From contig DF236952.1 of the NCBI GenBank assembly GCA_000708835.1, positions 359,448-423,447 on the forward strand: DNA of 64,000 nucleotides, in the 5' to 3' direction. The position numbers and the translations under genes are program-made. Origin of the DNA: Klebsormidium nitens (taxonomy: Eukaryota > Streptophyta > Klebsormidiophyceae > Klebsormidiales > Klebsormidiaceae). Below the pieces are notes generated by a model that was not told the origin of the DNA, made no database searches, and worked only from the letters and a program-made list of their open reading frames with translations. This document shows, piece after piece, positions 33,801 to 45,400 of this stretch (positions are counted from its first letter, which is position 1; each line of letters starts with the position of its first letter).

Positions 33801-36800
33801 TGAGGCGGTCCCGTTTTACAGGATGGATCGCGGTCTTAACCCGCCCTCTCTTTTACTGTGTGCTCGAACCCAATGGAAAGAAGTCAAGAGGACATGCTGA
33901 AGCTTGAGACTGCCACGTCATCGATGGCAGAGGTGATGTCACCTTCTTCATCAGGTTGTGGCGGTCCGTTTTATGGATGGACCGCGGTCTTAACCCGCCC
34001 TCCCTTTTCCGGTGTGCTCGAATCAGTGCAAAAAAGTCAAGAGGACATGCTGAAGCTTGAGACTGCCTCGTCATCAATGGCAGATGTGACGTCACCTTCT
34101 TCATGAGGTTGAGCCGGTCCCGGTTCATGAGGTGGAACGTGGTCTTGTCCAGCACGGGGTGCAGGCTCACGACGTGCGCAACTTTCAGGACGTCCTCTAC
34201 GGACGCTGCCCGCCGCCAGTGCACCGGCTCCTCTCCCTGAGTCTTCAAAAAGTCGCCATAGGCTGCGGGAAAAGAGCAAGTCAGTGTTCAATGAATGAGT
34301 TTTGGTATGCCTATTTGACAGTCAGTTAGGATGGTCGGTGGACCGTTCAGACGTACGCAACTTTCAGGACGTCCTCAAAGAGCGCCGCGCGCCGCCAGTG
34401 CACCGGCTCCTCGTCCTGGCTCTTTAAGATTCGTTGTACGCTGCACGAAACAGGGTTTGAAATTTCGGGTTAGTTCTGACGACCGTGGTTTCCAAGGCTT
34501 CCCTTCACGAAGGCCGCGCACCGCCAGTGCACCGGCTCCTCGCCCTGGCTCTTTGAGGAGGCGTTGTACGCTGCACGAAACAGGGTTTGAATTTTCGGGT
34601 TAGTGAAACGACCGTTCTGACGACCATTGTCTCCAGGGCTTCCCTTCACGAAGGCCGCACACCGCAGTGCACCGGCTCCTCGCCCTGGCCTTCAGAAAGT
34701 TCCCGCATGCTGCAACAGGAAACAGGATACGAAAATGTGCTTTGGTTACTTGGTTTCTTCGTTAATTGGTCATTTCGCTAGTTAAGGAACCACCTTGACT
34801 TGTGCAACATTCAGGACGTCCTCCACAGACGCCACTTGCCGTCAGTGTACCGCCTCCTTGCGCTAGCTCCTTGAAAGATTGCCGTACACTGCCGAATAGT
34901 AGGCACCACCACCAGCTATTAAGGTCAGGTCTCTTCTTGTGCATACACCAGAATGTAAGCCCGTGCGCAAAAGAATAGACAGGCCCACCTGAGACGAAGG
35001 ACTCTAGCCGCTTAGACTGGTACAGATCGTAGTAGATCACGTTCATCTTGTGCCCCTCCACCTGCAAAAGCACGTGCCTCTTTTCAATAGCTCGCGCTAT
35101 TGAAACGGGGTGAGAAGCACTTTGGGCCGAGACGTCGGTCTCTTTTACTGTTTCAAATTGTCGGCGAAAGTAGGGATCGATTTGTGCCGCACAGGACGGG
35201 TTGCTCACGTTCTGAATAGACGTAGGGAGTCAAGAGTGCAGCCCATGAAAATACTTGTTTTGAAATGCAAATCTCTTTACCTCAAATCTGCCCAAGCGCT
35301 CTGATCATGTTTTCTAATCTTAAAATGTCCGATCGACGGCAAGGAAAGTATTAGTCGGCCCAGAATCAGAAAGGCTCAGAAAGGTTGGCACCCAATGGCA
35401 ACTTCGAAGCAAGCAGCTGTAGCAATACGAACACGCACGACGGTCCGCCTCATTCTGCCCCTCGAATCAACTGAAACTACCGAAGAAACCTGAAAACCGA
35501 GTTAGCACCATGACTCCCCATCGTCCTGTATACGTCGTCCCGGTTTTGCCTGCCCCAAAGCCTCCCACCTGCCGCCGAATCCACCCAATGGTCTGCCTCA
35601 AAACCGGCAGAGCTAGCAAACTGCAAAATTCCAACCAGCGCCAAAAAGTGATGGCCCAGAAATTCAATCACCATCATTCTTGCATATGCCGTCCCGATTC
35701 TGCCCGCCCCAATGATCCCCACCGTCTGCCAAATGCGCACAATGGTCTGCCTTGGAATGGCAGAACGGACCAGCAAGAAGCAGAAACTCCAACTCGCACC
35801 CAATATAATGGCGCGGAGGTCCGCTCACCATCATTCTTGCATATGCTGTCCCGATTCTGCCCGCGCCAATGATCCCCACCGTCTGTCCCTTGAGCAAGTT
35901 CCCAACAAACATGGTCGGCAGCCAGCCGTCGTACTTGCCCGCGCGCATGAAGACGTCTGCTTCCACGACCCGCCGCGCCGCCGCGAGGGTCAGCGCCGAT
36001 GCGAGCTCAGCCGTGGTCTCGGTCAAGACTCCCTGGTCAGGAGGAAAGCACAGGTTTACAATCGACTCTTTAACGATGTAATAGGAACTAACTCAGAAGC
36101 GCAAGAAGGTTTTGAACCTGTTTCGATCGCTGCACCGCCGCAAGGGTCAGCGCCAATGCGAGCTCAGCCGTCCTCTTGGTCAAGACCCCCTGGTTTGGAG
36201 GAAACCACAGTTTTACGGGCGACTTTTACAGGAGCATCTTGAAGTGGTTAAGGAGCGAGGAGAGGTACTAAACAATCTACGACATGCAGTGCCGCCGCAA
36301 GGGTCAGCGCCTTCGCAAGCTTAGCCAGGTTTCGGTCGAGACCCATTAATCAGAGAGAAACTACAGGTTTACGAAGTACTGTTGAACATTTAAGATGGGC
36401 GGAAAAAAGTCTGATGAAGTCCTACCACTCTCTCAGTTCGCCCCTACATGAAGAGGCAGCGCGGATTCGAGCTTAGCGGTGTAACCCCCCTTTAAGACGT
36501 CCTTAGTACGAAGCAATGACGAGATTTTGAATCAATTCTGACTAGATACGATATGGGCGAAGTAGGAAGCCGAAGGAGGAAGTGACAGTTCCAGGTCACA
36601 TACGGAAAAAGGCTCAAGGGCGGATGAAGGTTAGCGGAGGTGTTGGGTAAGAGCCCTCGTTAAGAAATTCACTAGTCAACGCGCATGTCCATAGCGCCTT
36701 GGCCTCTGATGACGTCAACAACAGTGATGAAACATCATTATTTCCACCCAACCACTCCGCCCCCCCGTAAGGGCAAGTGACGAATCTTGAAAAGGAGGAG

Positions 36801-38278
36801 GTATCGGGCTTACGGATCGAGTCAACGGACCGTCCTACTGCTAGCCACAAGGACAAACTGGGCAAAGAACGAGCACCTCACCGGGGTGTTTCCCACGGAG
36901 ATCCTGTGCTTCGTGGCCGCGGGGACGTCCACGTTGTTGTACCCGACCGCCATGTTGCTGAACGCGTGACCCCCCGCCTTGTCGAGCGCGCCAAAGAGCT
37001 CCTCGCCCCAGTCCTCCGTCAGTTGGCCGATGACGCCATCGCACTTGTCGCCGATCAGCTTGATGATGTCAGCGTTGCTCAGAATCGTCTTGGACGCAGT
37101 GCAGATCTGCGGGGGGGTGGGGGGGTGAATGAGGTGCCGCGTCGACAGAAAGCGGCTAGGCCCACCAGCTTCGCTTCCTACAGCTTTGTACCCTGCCTCT
37201 CTAGCAGAATCCTGTCCCAGGTCTGTGACTTTGTATATCACGTGACTGATTTTAGCGTTCCATTGGTCCGGAGGACCCAAAATGAGCGCTCACCCAGTTT
37301 GATCGATGCGGAACCTAATGACAAGGAACCTGGATTTAATCAGGAACTCGGAGGAAGCTTTCGGGTAGTGTGAAATACATGTAAGGACAGGGCTGAAGAG
37401 CGGAGTGAGGGTTTTGTAAAGAGCTTCAGAGTGTTCGCGGTGGGTTTAGAGCGTGTGCGAAAACGAGGTATCGAGGAGAATTGGGTTTTTGCGTAAGGAT
37501 AAAGGATTTGAGGACGTCGATGGTTGAAGGAGCGGAGATGGAAGCATTAGGAGTGGGTTACAATCAGCTACAATTGTCAGTTAATAGTCGTGAATCGAAA
37601 ACTCCTCTCAGTACAAATCACATGCTGAGCTTGTGACATTGAATTCTCGTATGTCTTGCAGCATCCTTGACTGACAGGGATGCGAGGAACCTATTTCTTA
37701 TGCCCAGAATGTTGTACGGAGCCTTGAGTTAACAATTGGGAAGCTGCCAGCAAGCCATTCATTTCTGTCCTTCTCAATGTCTTTGTCCTCAAAGAATCTT
37801 GAGCCACCAGAGATGAAGGACAGCTCTTGCGCAACAAGCAACTTGTGAACTCAAAGAATCTCTTGTGTGCCTATCAAAAGTTACTGAAGTCTGACGTTCC
37901 AAGCAAACATGAGACATCACTGGAGTCAACTAGGTCGTACAAAAGCTGGTGGTCGTGTATCAACAAGCTTCGTAGATAAAAGCATTTAGAAATCGCTGCC
38001 AATCGACTAAAAACGCGGCCACATCTGAAAGCATATACTGAGTGATCGACGCAGTCTGACAAACCGAGAGAAAAGGGAGTCAAGTCCAAGTTACAAGAAA
38101 GTATAGAAAAAGCGCGGAACGAAGTTCCCACCTCGACCCGGCAGTCTGCCTTGACCAACAGATCGACCCACCGATCGCCCGGCATGGGTTTTGTGGAGAT
38201 AACCCGGAAGCGGCCATCAGGGTTAACCACCTTGACCGGCAGAGTACCAAACCCAAAGATGCCGGCAACCTGGTTCAT
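30885..38278 (-). CDS. HPR1: NADH-dependent hydroxypyruvate reductase (HPR1 type)
   Basis: Eight exons: 38278-38132, 37106-36882, 36032-35829, 35061-34989, 34262-34096, 33215-33108, 31751-31629, 31028-30885. All phases agree, giving 396 residues against about 386 for plant HPR1. The N-terminal domain reads [12 protein letters not shown] and [15 protein letters not shown]. The Rossmann motif is [18 protein letters not shown]. The catalytic triad of D-2-hydroxyacid dehydrogenases is present: Arg in NASRGP, Glu in VFEDEP, His in VVPHIASAS. The enzyme reduces hydroxypyruvate to D-glycerate in the peroxisomal part of photorespiration. The C-terminus is SSL rather than the usual SKL; SSL is a weaker peroxisome signal, so dual location is possible. 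Introns 2-6 consist largely of exon-edge copies. It is divergent with the FAD gene, 1.19 kb apart. Confidence 0.97.
31880..32550 (-). repeat. Five acceptor-side copies of HPR1 exon 7
   Basis: The true exon starts at 31751 (minus: GATGAGCCCAAGATGAAGCC). Copies start at about 31921, 32075, 32240, 32370 and 32538, with steps of 170, 154, 165, 130 and 168 bp. Each contains a version of GAGCTCAAGATGAAGCCCGG and the following ~45 bp, preceded by TGCAG in all but the last. Associated intron sequence (GGTAAGGATCTCCC and a GAAGAAGTCAG-type tract) repeats too. Confidence 0.92.
33300..33490 (-). repeat. Two acceptor-side copies of HPR1 exon 6
   Basis: The true exon starts at 33215 (minus: GACGCCATTCTGATCAACGC). 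Copies start at about 33342 (AACGCCATTCTGACGGACGC) and 33470 (GACGCCCTTCTGGTCGAGGC), with steps of 127 and 128 bp. Both follow CTGCAG and carry GGGGCC further in, matching the exon's SRGP region. Confidence 0.88.
33600..34010 (-). repeat. Three donor-side copies of HPR1 exon 5
   Basis: The true exon ends at 34096 (minus: CTCAACCTCATGAAGAAG then GTGACG). Copies end at 33943, 33787 and 33632, with steps of 153, 156 and 155 bp. The inner two keep GT donors and the outermost has GC. About 60 bp of exon and about 90 bp of following intron (CATTGATGACGAGGCAGTCT type) are repeated in each. Confidence 0.93.
34365..34895 (-). repeat. Four acceptor-side copies of HPR1 exon 5
   Basis: The real exon starts at 34262. 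Copies of its first ~75 bp (core GAGCCGGTGCACTGGCGGCG) start at about 34440, 34570, 34709 and 34888, with steps of 178, 130, 139 and 179 bp. All keep an AG in the preceding tract. Together they fill practically the whole 726-bp intron 4. Confidence 0.92.
35500..35740 (-). repeat. Two donor-side copies of HPR1 exon 3
   Basis: The real exon ends at 35829 (minus: GCATATGCAAGAATGATG then GTGAGC). A near-identical copy of its last ~60 bp, including the GAGRIG codons, ends at 35672 followed by GTGATT. A poorer copy ends at 35509 followed by GTGCTA. Steps are 157 and 163 bp. Confidence 0.92.
36120..36355 (-). repeat. Two acceptor-side copies of HPR1 exon 3
   Basis: The true exon starts at 36032 (minus: GGAGTCTTGACCGAGACC). 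Copies start at about 36189 (AG then GGGGTCTTGACCAAGAGG) and 36345 (AG lost), with steps of 157 and 156 bp. Weaker remnants continue near 36455-36495 and 36610-36650. Adjacent intron sequence (CTGTGGTTTCCTCC type) is repeated as well. Confidence 0.88.
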
Positions 38279-39468
38279 TGTGCCTGGTTATATACGTAGG
38301 TCTGGTGATGTTGAATGTCAGCTGCGTACCTGTTGAGAACACAGCTTTCCTGGATAAGTGGTGCATTGCAAGGGCTGGCTCCAGCTTGTGGGAACGCCAC
38401 TTTCCTGCTTCACTCAATTGTAGATAGAAAGAAGTTCAAATGCGAAATGAGTTACTTCTTTCCAGTCGTCTAAGGAATGTTGGGTTTCCCTACATTGTGC
38501 CTTCGAAGGTGACGGAGACTTAAGTTCGGAAGTTTAAAAGCAAAAAGAGAGCTGCACACTGATTGCATTGTAACTTGTAAGCGAGCAGCTTCCCAAGGTG
38601 TTGGATATGCTCTAATCAAATTGCCTGCAATGCATTCGGGCAGCTCTCGCATTTTTAAGAAAACAGCAATACTTCAGATCAATCTTATTTCTGAATTGAG
38701 CATGGAAAGTCAAATTTCTGACAAGCTTCAACGACTTTCTGATAGTTGCCTACAAATATTTGAGGACTCATTGACAAGATGCAACAAAAATCGTTACAAT
38801 GCAATGCCAAGCTTGCATGCAAACCCCTTGCAAACTCACCGCCACTCTTTCTTTGTCGGGCCCGCGTCTCCCTTCCTTTCAGTTGGAGCAGTTGCGCCTC
38901 AAAATCCTCTCGAGGAGACGTATCCTTCTGTTGAAAGGTGCCTTGGTGCGGACGAAAAGAGGCGCTATAAGTTCTTTCTGTACGCCTTTATTCCACTTGG
39001 GGTCACGTAACACCGCAGCGGCTTTCGAGCCTCGCGGGCAGGAAAGGAAAGGTGGTGGTCTATCTGGCAGTTTCAACGGCTGAGAAGCTCACCCACGTGA
39101 TCGAAAGAGGAGACGTGGCAGCTGCTAATAGTAAAAGTGCACGCATTGTCACATATCAGTCCAAGGCTCTCCAAAGCTCATGTGTGTGCTTTTGATGCTG
39201 CCTTCCCTTGCCTACATTCTTATTTTGCAGGCAGGTACCTACCGACTTCGGTAGGATTCAGCCAACGCAAGGTGATCATGGCCGCCTTTTATAGATGTAG
39301 CGCTTCAGAGTAGGTAGCTGTCAGGCAAGCCATGACCTCTTCAAAGGGGGGGCCTCTTTAATCTAGCCTCCTTTGCTGCTGATTGACCTCCTCGTGTGCG
39401 AAAAGTAGGTTGATCTCTGATTTTTATAGTTTGAATAAGGGCGGTGGCGCCATTGCTCAGATCAAATC
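38279..39468. other. Shared upstream region of divergent HPR1 and FAD genes
   Basis: This 1.19-kb stretch separates the start codons of HPR1 (minus) and the lycopene-cyclase-like gene (plus). Open frames here are short and motif-free. It may act as a bidirectional promoter for two genes of photosynthetic metabolism. No specific element was identified. Confidence 0.45.
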
Positions 39469-42400
39469 ATGGAAGCCCTTCAAAAGAGAGCTTTAGTTGC
39501 GCCAAAGAATGCTGTGCATGCAGTGGGCCAAAACTGGGGCTGCATCAAAAGCAATCAACTATGTCCGACCAGCAGAAGTGCATTCTCCACGCATTCACCA
39601 CATTTCAAACTTAGTCATGTTGGATTGTCAAGGTGCGATGTTGTGGTGTCAGGGTGTGTGCACCCTTTGACTCAAGCAGCGTTGCAGAGAACATGCAGAA
39701 CCAGCGGGTTGTTGATTGGGCAGCGAAAAACTTGCTATTCTACTAGACAGCTGTCCTCTGTTGGGCTTTCAGATTCTCAGCTTATGGGAGTGCATAAAAT
39801 ACCGGAGCAACCGTCTCTTTCATGCGGCCAGCGAGGAAGCCCACGTAGATCCACCGGCCCTCGGTCGGCCGCGAGCATAGTATCAGAGCCGGCCCCCCCG
39901 GCCCCCGAAGATCTCGATTCCCAGTCCCTCACGCAGCGCATCATGGAAGCCACCGAGGGGCGGGATTCGCAAACGGGGGGCGCCGGCGGAGCGGTTAGCT
40001 ACGCAGCTCTGAAGCGAGCGGACCAAAACTGGGCGCGGATCCGGACGATGAAAACTGGGCGGGAAGCCGGGCCGGCTCCAGAAACGGTGAAAGAGAGACG
40101 GGGTTCCTGGAGGGATGTGGGCACTTCTGGGCAGGAGAATCTGGGCGTGTATGACGTCGTTGTTTGCGGGGGCACGTTGGGGGTATTTCTAGCGACGGCA
40201 CTGCAGCTGCGGGGGAAGAGGGTGGCAATTGTGGAGCGGGGCGTCCTGATGGGGGTGAGAATGTCGGAACGCTCATTCCTTCATTGACAAGATCTGTCCA
40301 CTCGGCCTCTCACCAGACAGTAGATTGTTGACTATAAAAATGGCACTTGAGGGCTGTGAAGAAGCTTGCTTTCTGGGTTCTCTCTTCCACAAGTCGATTG
40401 TAAAGCTAGGCATCTGGTGAGAATGTCAGCTTGTCTTTCTGTCAATAAGAACTGGCCTACGGCTCTTGAATGATTATCACCTGATCGACTCGGTTTGAAA
40501 GAACCGAGTATGAGAAGCAGGTTGCTTTCTGCGTTCTTCCCCCCACGTAGTGGTCGGCAGAGCTGGACTCCTAACGGGGTTCAGGAATCAATGACAAATC
40601 CTGCGCTTTTGTTGTCCCTCTCAAAAAGCATGGCTGGACACGCGTACGAAAACATAATAATGAATGTTGTAAAAGTAAGCTTGATGCGGCGCTTCCCGTC
40701 TCCTGATTCACTGTCCGGACTGTGCTGTGCAGAGGGCACAGGAATGGAACATTTCCAAGCAGGAGATGCAAAGCCTGGTGGAGATGGGCGTCTTGACACA
40801 GGAGGAGGTGGAGGACTCAATATCCATCGAGTTTAACCCAGTGAGTGTCAATTGTCTTCTCCCACTGCAGCTCAGGGAGAGACTTTGTATTGTCCCGAAA
40901 AGCTTTAGTTCGTAAACGAAATTGCGGACGCTTACATACTCTTTGAAGCCCTACGCAGTTCTGGGCAAATCATTGTCCAAGCTCCTGCAAGAAACGTGGT
41001 GATAATCTCTGCAGAGCCAACTTTTGATTGATTCTTCGCGCCCGTACGTAGACCTCTTTGTTTGGGACCTCAGTTAAACAGACAGATTCCAAGCACTTGT
41101 TCTCGAAGCAGAAGCATCTTCCTTTGCTCCGGCCTTGATGTCTGAGTGTTGATATCATATCTCTCCAGGGCCGCTGCGGCTTTTACAACGGGACCCAAAT
41201 CCTTGTTAACGATGTCCTTAATTTGGGGGTTTCGCCGGCGAAGCTGATCGAGTCTGCCAAACGGCGGTTCGTAGAGCGAGGGGGAGTTCTCCTCGAGAAA
41301 ACGGGACTGGAAAACGTTGACGTTTTTGCGGATGGAGCGGTGCTGAATCTTGGGGAGAAGAAGCTGGTCGCAAAGCTCGTGATCGATGCGATGGGGCATG
41401 CTTCGCCAATTGTCCGGCAGGTGAGAGGTTTAGGAATGGACTGTTGCATGCTCAAATCCTCGTGCTTATTCTCTCTTTCTTCCCCGTCCGTCGTCCTGTT
41501 GGCGTCGTCCTTCACCTTTCGATTGTTCGGGTCCTCTTCGATCACCCAAGATAAGGCGAAAGAAGAAAGGTTCTTAAAGTCAAGCGAAAGTTGCTGGCGA
41601 GATTGTGTATTCTGCCGAAGTTTATGACAGAAGGGCCTAGTTGTGTCGTTTCCGAACATAGCCCTTTCGAACGGAGTCAAACGGACCCTGTCTGCAACGG
41701 TTGTTTGCATGTCGCAAGTTGATTGATACGCTGCAGGTCAGGCCACTTTTCTGCATTGTTTTGTCCAAGCGGGGGTCTCTCTGTCTTGCTACTGAAGATG
41801 AAACACGGAAACGGGAGCGAAACACTGGGGCGAAAGCAGGCATGTTGGAAAGTTCCAAAAGTCGACGTGTTGCGGAAGGCCATGCGTGGGGGTATGTTAG
41901 TGCCACAGACTTTGGATCGTCTCTACTAATCGTCGAAAACAAGTTTCAGCTATGCGTGCTAGAGCACTATGACAACGCGAGGTGCATAGGACGAGATCAT
42001 GGAGAAACGATGTTGAAAAGCTCTGTGTTATAGACAACGGTGTGACTGAAGCGCTCCTTCTCGTGCAGTTGCGGTGGGGCCGCAAGCCGGACGGGGTGTG
42101 CCTGGTGGTGGGCGCGTGCGCGCGCGGCTTCCCGGAGGAGACCAACACCGGGGGTGACGTCATCCTCACCAATGCGCCCGCGACCCGCAAGGGCCGCTCG
42201 CCGCTGCAGTACTTCTGGGAGGTAAGTCTGAGAGAGACGGTTGTTGCGGCTACGTCTGGGGGGAAGGATTGCTCCTTGACGGTTACATCGGTATCAAAAG
42301 CTTGTTGGTTTCTCCACTTTCTGAAGATGCCGCGAGTTCGATGTCTGAAAGGTGGAAGTTCACTATCATTTAGGAAGAAGACGCGCAAACGGTAATTTGC

Positions 42401-45400
42401 ATTTGTCTCCGACCCCTTTTTGTTTGACATCATCCCAGTCTTGAGAAGAAGCTCTGGTGAGAAACGATTGGTCCAATTGCGAAAAGCCTTGTTTCGAGGG
42501 GCAGAGCCGACAGCACCTGGAACGATCCACTCTTATTCTGCCAAGCCTCGACTCGCAGCCGTCACAAGCTGACAATGTATAATGATCAAAGGGCTCCCAA
42601 AACTCGTACACTCAGCAACGTATTAAGCGATCAAGAAATGACAATCTCAATCCAAGTGACATGTCTTCAGGCCTTTCCTGCGGGATCCGGCCCCGGAGAC
42701 CGAACGACATATATGTTCACCTATTTGGATGCCCATCCGGACCGGCCATCTTTAGAGTCCCTGCTCGAGGACTATTGGCAGCTGATGCCTAAGTACCAGG
42801 TAAGGGAAGCCTAGAGGCTTACGAGGGAGCTTAGACGATTATTCTAATATGTCAGAGACTCGGGGTGCTTTTCAGGATGAACGTGCAGATCGAAGGGTTT
42901 GGGGATGCTTTTAGAGCCTCGGTGAAGCGATCTTAGGCTGTGCATAAGGCTGGAAGAATGTTGGAGGTTCGAGAGTGTCAATATGAAGGGCTGGGCCGTC
43001 CAAGTTTTGGAGCAAGATACGGGAGTGGGAATCAGAGAAGTTCGAAGAACGCTGGTTAGCATCAGAGGGCGTCATGAAACCCGTGGACCTAACGTCACAG
43101 GGCGATCACGGAGTCCGCAACTCTCTTCCTTGTCGCCAAGAAAAGGTGATATCAGAGTGCAAGTGGCCGTGTGCTGAACATTGCATAGACGCCTTTCGAA
43201 GGACGACAAATGGTGATTTCGCGTGGGGTCTTGTAGACGCTGGTGACAATCTAGATTGGAGTGTGTAGCTAGTTTGGGGATTTGACGATGCTGGTGCGCA
43301 GGTCACTAATTGTGTAAGGTTCGGCATGAGGTGGTTCTCAAGCGGAGGGATTCTGCACAGGTTGGCCTTTGAGAGGAAACGCTAAAGCTGCTCCAAGGCT
43401 TGTAAAACTCTGCCGTTTCAACACTGGTCTTGACGGTTGTCCCTGTTTAGTCGAGACTCTGAATTTGACACGTGGCGCTCTTCTGTCGCAGGGCGTCAAA
43501 CTTGAGAACCTCGAGTTTCTGCGAGTGCTGTTTGGCTGCTTCCCCACTTACAGAAGCAGTCCGCTGCAGCCCGGTTTTGACAGGGTACTGCAGGTAAGCT
43601 CCGCTTTCGCCGTTCTGAATTGGTCATGCAGCTGAGGATTCTTCTCGACGTGTCATATCGTTAAACAGGCACCGCTCTTGAGCAGATTTGATTCACAATA
43701 GGCTCGAGACGCGTTTTCAGTTCATACTAGTTGGGGGCGCAAAATTGCCTTTCTGACGAGTCTCTGAAGAGCCGGAAGTCGTGCACTTTACTTGCATCTA
43801 ATGCATGGCTTCTTTTACGAACAGAGCGGTGTGTAAATTAGTGTCACCGTCCTCTTTTCTGGTGCCAGCTTTTCAAAAGCTGTCTCCCATTAGAGGAGAC
43901 TCTGACGACCAGCCGTCGTTGATTCTGAACTCCTTTTTGGAGATTGGCTGCATATGTTCGTCGGAGTGTAAGGATCATTCCGGTCGTATATCCATCTTGC
44001 AATCCCAGTCTTCTGTTGGCTCCAGTGAACAGCCATTCACGAAGGCGTCTGGCTTTCACCTGCGGCTGGCAGTATGTCTCACGAGTTAAACGGGTTGCAA
44101 ACTGATTTGCCGGCGCTGAAAGAGGACGTGGGTTTCCTCGTGGTTTTGGCGACTCGACAGACTGAGCTCAATCACACAATCGCCGCGACCATAATGCCAC
44201 GCGCTTATGCATGGCGACTGTCAAATTTGGATAACGGCGAAAAAGTCGCCGGTGCAGATGCCTCTGCGCACGCCCACTCTTAAGATGCCACAATTTCCGG
44301 CAGATCGGCGATGCGAGCGGGATCCAGTCGCCGCTCTCGTTCGGCGGCTTTGGCGCAATCACTCGGCACATCGGACGGTTGACGGACGGCATCTCGGACG
44401 CACTAGATGCGGACTTGTTGAAGAAGCGGGACCTCGCACTGCTCAACCCATATCAGGTATGCCTCAAATCTTGTGAGTGCGACTTAACCGACGACAACAA
44501 GAATTGGTCAGTCCGATCGGAGGATTGTTTCGTTTCTGTGGACCCCTGTCAGCTCCTGTCCTGAAGCTGGGTCGTTTGCGTTTCCGATTTTACAACCCAC
44601 CTGATTGCTGCACTTAGGATCGGATCTCGTGTTCCTTTCACAGGAATCTCTATTTAATCTCGGCCTCGTTTCTTGCAAGAATGTCTCGACTCTCACTTGT
44701 CGCCTTCATTACTCTTTGTTAAGAGTTTGTAAAAGTGCTACAATCCACGACGGTGGGCCTTGGCACGTTGTCTTTTCAAGGTGGCCCTCTATAAACATTC
44801 TTTTATGGTCAATCAAGCAAGTTGAGTACAACCCTTTCACACGCAAAGGGACTACAGTCGACCCTGTTAAGAAGTCTGTTTAGAAGTTACAATGGCCGAT
44901 TCTTGAGGTAAATATTCCCCTCCGATGCAAGACTTTCTGTCCTCTTACAGCCCAACCTGAGCGGCGCGTGGCTGCTCCAGAAGTCGATGTCGTACGAAGT
45001 GGGATCCAATCCGCCGCCCAATTTCATCAACGAGCTGCTGTCGGTCAACTTCGGGTGCATGCAGCGCCTGGGGGAGCCCATTCTCCGACCCTTCCTTCAG
45101 GTGGGCTCTTCTCGCTGCTCCCGCTTTCGCATCCTTCTTTTTTTGTGTTTTTACGACCGCTCTATGTCACTAAGTTTCTTTCTTAGGAGGGAAAAACAAA
45201 GAGTAACGCCTTCTTTCTACCTGCACGGAACAAACACACGCGCTTGGAGACGATGCAGAAAAGGAGATTTTGACCACGGTATCCTTCCCTCCATGAGATG
45301 TGCCCTCATATTCCTAGTGATAGCGTTGCTTCTAGCTGTTTGATCGTCAAAAGGCTCATGAAGGTACGGGACAAGATTGGGCGCTTCGTGTTCCATGTTT

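Noticed and set aside
31460-36350. The repeated ~155-bp units in the HPR1 region considered as a CRISPR-like or satellite array
   Set aside because: The units are copies of HPR1 exon edges specific to each junction, not identical repeats with unique spacers or a shared satellite.
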